Shown one piece after another: positions 63,235 to 64,000 of a stretch of DNA of 64,000 bases. This DNA comes from DATGZX01 sp035296965. GTDB taxonomy: Bacteria; Planctomycetota; Planctomycetia; Gemmatales; Gemmataceae. The position numbers and the translations under genes were made by a program. Location: the NCBI GenBank assembly GCA_035296965.1, contig DATGZX010000355.1, positions 1-64,000 of the forward strand. Reading direction: 5' to 3'. Each line of letters opens with the position of its first letter. Within the stretch, counting starts at the first letter, position 1. The notes under the pieces were generated by a model, which searched no databases, had not been told where the DNA came from, and saw only the letters and a list, made by a program, of their open reading frames with translations.

Positions 63235-63524
63235 TGCCTCTGCAAGACTAACTTTTGGGGCCCCGGCACGAGGCCAGGGAGAAACGCAATGGAGATGGCG
63301 AAAACGAAGCATGTCAGGTTATGTCATGTAAAAGGGGGGTAGCCAGACTACTTGTCTGACATGAGAGGATATTCTGCAAATGACTACTCTATAAAGGATT
63401 ACATCGCGACTCGGATCTTGGAAGGATGGCAGTTCCCTCCGAAAAATGTCATGTGTACTGTTGTTCACATTTTCAGGGATTCCGAAGCCATTCACGTACC
63501 CCAAAATCAAGAATTGAACAGGCA
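63235..63524. repeat. ~290-bp dispersed repeat after a DUF1501 gene, copy 2
   Basis: It matches 48054-48347 from the stop codon onward, in the same orientation relative to the DUF1501 gene, at roughly 70% identity by eye. It fills the gap before the RluA-family gene. Confidence 0.85.
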
Positions 63525-63579
63525 CTACTCTTGACCTAGTGAGAATGAACCGCGACGCTTTACATGGCACCTTGACGGC

Positions 63580-64000
63580 ATGACTACGTCTTCTCTGGAA
63601 ATCCTGTACGAAGATAATCACTGCCTGGCAATCGCTAAACCCGCCGGCTCTCTCAGCACGCATTTCCAGGGAAACGAGGAAACGCTGGATCGCGCGGTCA
63701 AAGCCTATCTTAAGGAGAAATATCACAAGCAAGGCAATGTCTTCCTCGGCGTCGTGCACCGCCTGGACAGGCCGGTGTCGGGCGTCCTTCTGTTCGCGCG
63801 GACGAGCAAGGGAGCCGCCCGCCTGGCCGAGCAATTTCGTCAGGGCACAGTCGAGAAAACCTACTGGGCGATTGTCGAAGGGGAGGTGACCAAGACTGCC
63901 GGTACGCTTGAAGATTGGTTGAAAAAGGACAAGTCGAGCGGCAGAGTGGAGGTGGTTCCGCCGCACACCGAGGGTGCAAGACAGGCTCTGCTCCATTTTC
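63580..64000 (+). CDS. RluA family pseudouridine synthase (3' end beyond window)
   Basis: The first 140 codons of a pseudouridine synthase. It begins MTTSSLEILYEDNHCLAIAK (KPAGSLSTH follows). VVHRLDRPVSGVLLFARTSK contains the catalytic aspartate in HRLDRPVSG. EKTYWAIVEGEV is the next conserved strand. It modifies uridines in rRNA or tRNA; which site cannot be told. The frame is open to the window edge. The start ATG at 63580 has no strong RBS. Confidence 0.9.
   Translation, partial: MTTSSLEILYEDNHCLAIAKPAGSLSTHFQGNEETLDRAVKAYLKEKYHKQGNVFLGVVHRLDRPVSGVLLFARTSKGAARLAEQFRQGTVEKTYWAIVEGEVTKTAGTLEDWLKKDKSSGRVEVVPPHTEGARQALLHF

Noticed and set aside
63319..63996. 225-codon minus-strand frame over the repeat and the RluA gene
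   Set aside because: It runs through a dispersed repeat and then antisense to a clear RluA-family start. The repeat part is discussed separately as a finding.

Overview
The window reads as chromosomal DNA of a planctomycete, most likely Gemmataceae-like. It has high G+C and carries hallmark families: two DUF1501 proteins, a DUF1549/DUF1553 protein, a ThiD2-ThiE thiamine synthase, an FHA-HD-GYP protein, a DUF3500 protein and a DUF4912 protein. It also contains several families of dispersed palindromic repeats. This assignment rests on protein families recognised by eye, not on a database search.

Layout. 1-1081: a RAYT-like transposase flanked by its palindromic repeats. 1120-4998: a secreted DUF885 peptidase whose leader is a c-di-GMP-I riboswitch plus terminator, behind ATP-dependent PEP carboxykinase. 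5201-9079: a Clp_N-ThiD2-ThiE fusion and RecQ. 9296-17158: a TlpA-like thioredoxin, a DUF433/DUF5615 toxin-antitoxin-like pair, an acyl-CoA dehydrogenase, a sigma-like protein with a hydrophobic segment, an amidohydrolase coupled to a lipid kinase, and TruB. 17165-23013: an operon of citramalate synthase, valyl-tRNA synthetase and an enolase-superfamily enzyme, behind a valine-rich leader peptide and attenuator. 23108-27202: a secreted HU-like protein, NadB, and the FHA-GAF-HD-GYP protein. 27275-35852: a complete F-type ATP synthase operon (atpZ-atpI-B-E-F-H-A-G-D-C) with a nucleotidyltransferase-fold gene between atpA and atpG.

36016-43742: a MITE-like repeat, a promoter-to-terminator unit that could be a small RNA, a DUF4912 protein, an M42 peptidase, an ImmA/IrrE-type protease, GreA, an FHA protein, a DUF3500 protein and a NUDIX hydrolase. 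43739-50658: two PfkB kinases, the DUF1549/1553-DUF1501 pair and an MFS transporter. 51015-59694: an oxidative catabolic block with a 2-hydroxyacid dehydrogenase, an E1alpha-E1beta-lipoyl triple fusion with a lipoyl-less E2, an SDR lacking its catalytic Tyr, and two tandem isocitrate/isopropylmalate dehydrogenase-like proteins. A three-gene cassette that begins with a HYD1-type ADP-ribosyltransferase-like protein sits inside this block. 59917-64000: an Nramp-UspA fusion, a second DUF1501 protein and the start of an RluA-family pseudouridine synthase.

The strongest leads are the valine attenuator that couples valS with cimA, the riboswitch-controlled peptidase, the ART-like cassette, the relocated lipoyl domain, the zinc ribbon inserted in ValS, and a ~290-bp repeat found directly after the stop codons of both DUF1501 genes.
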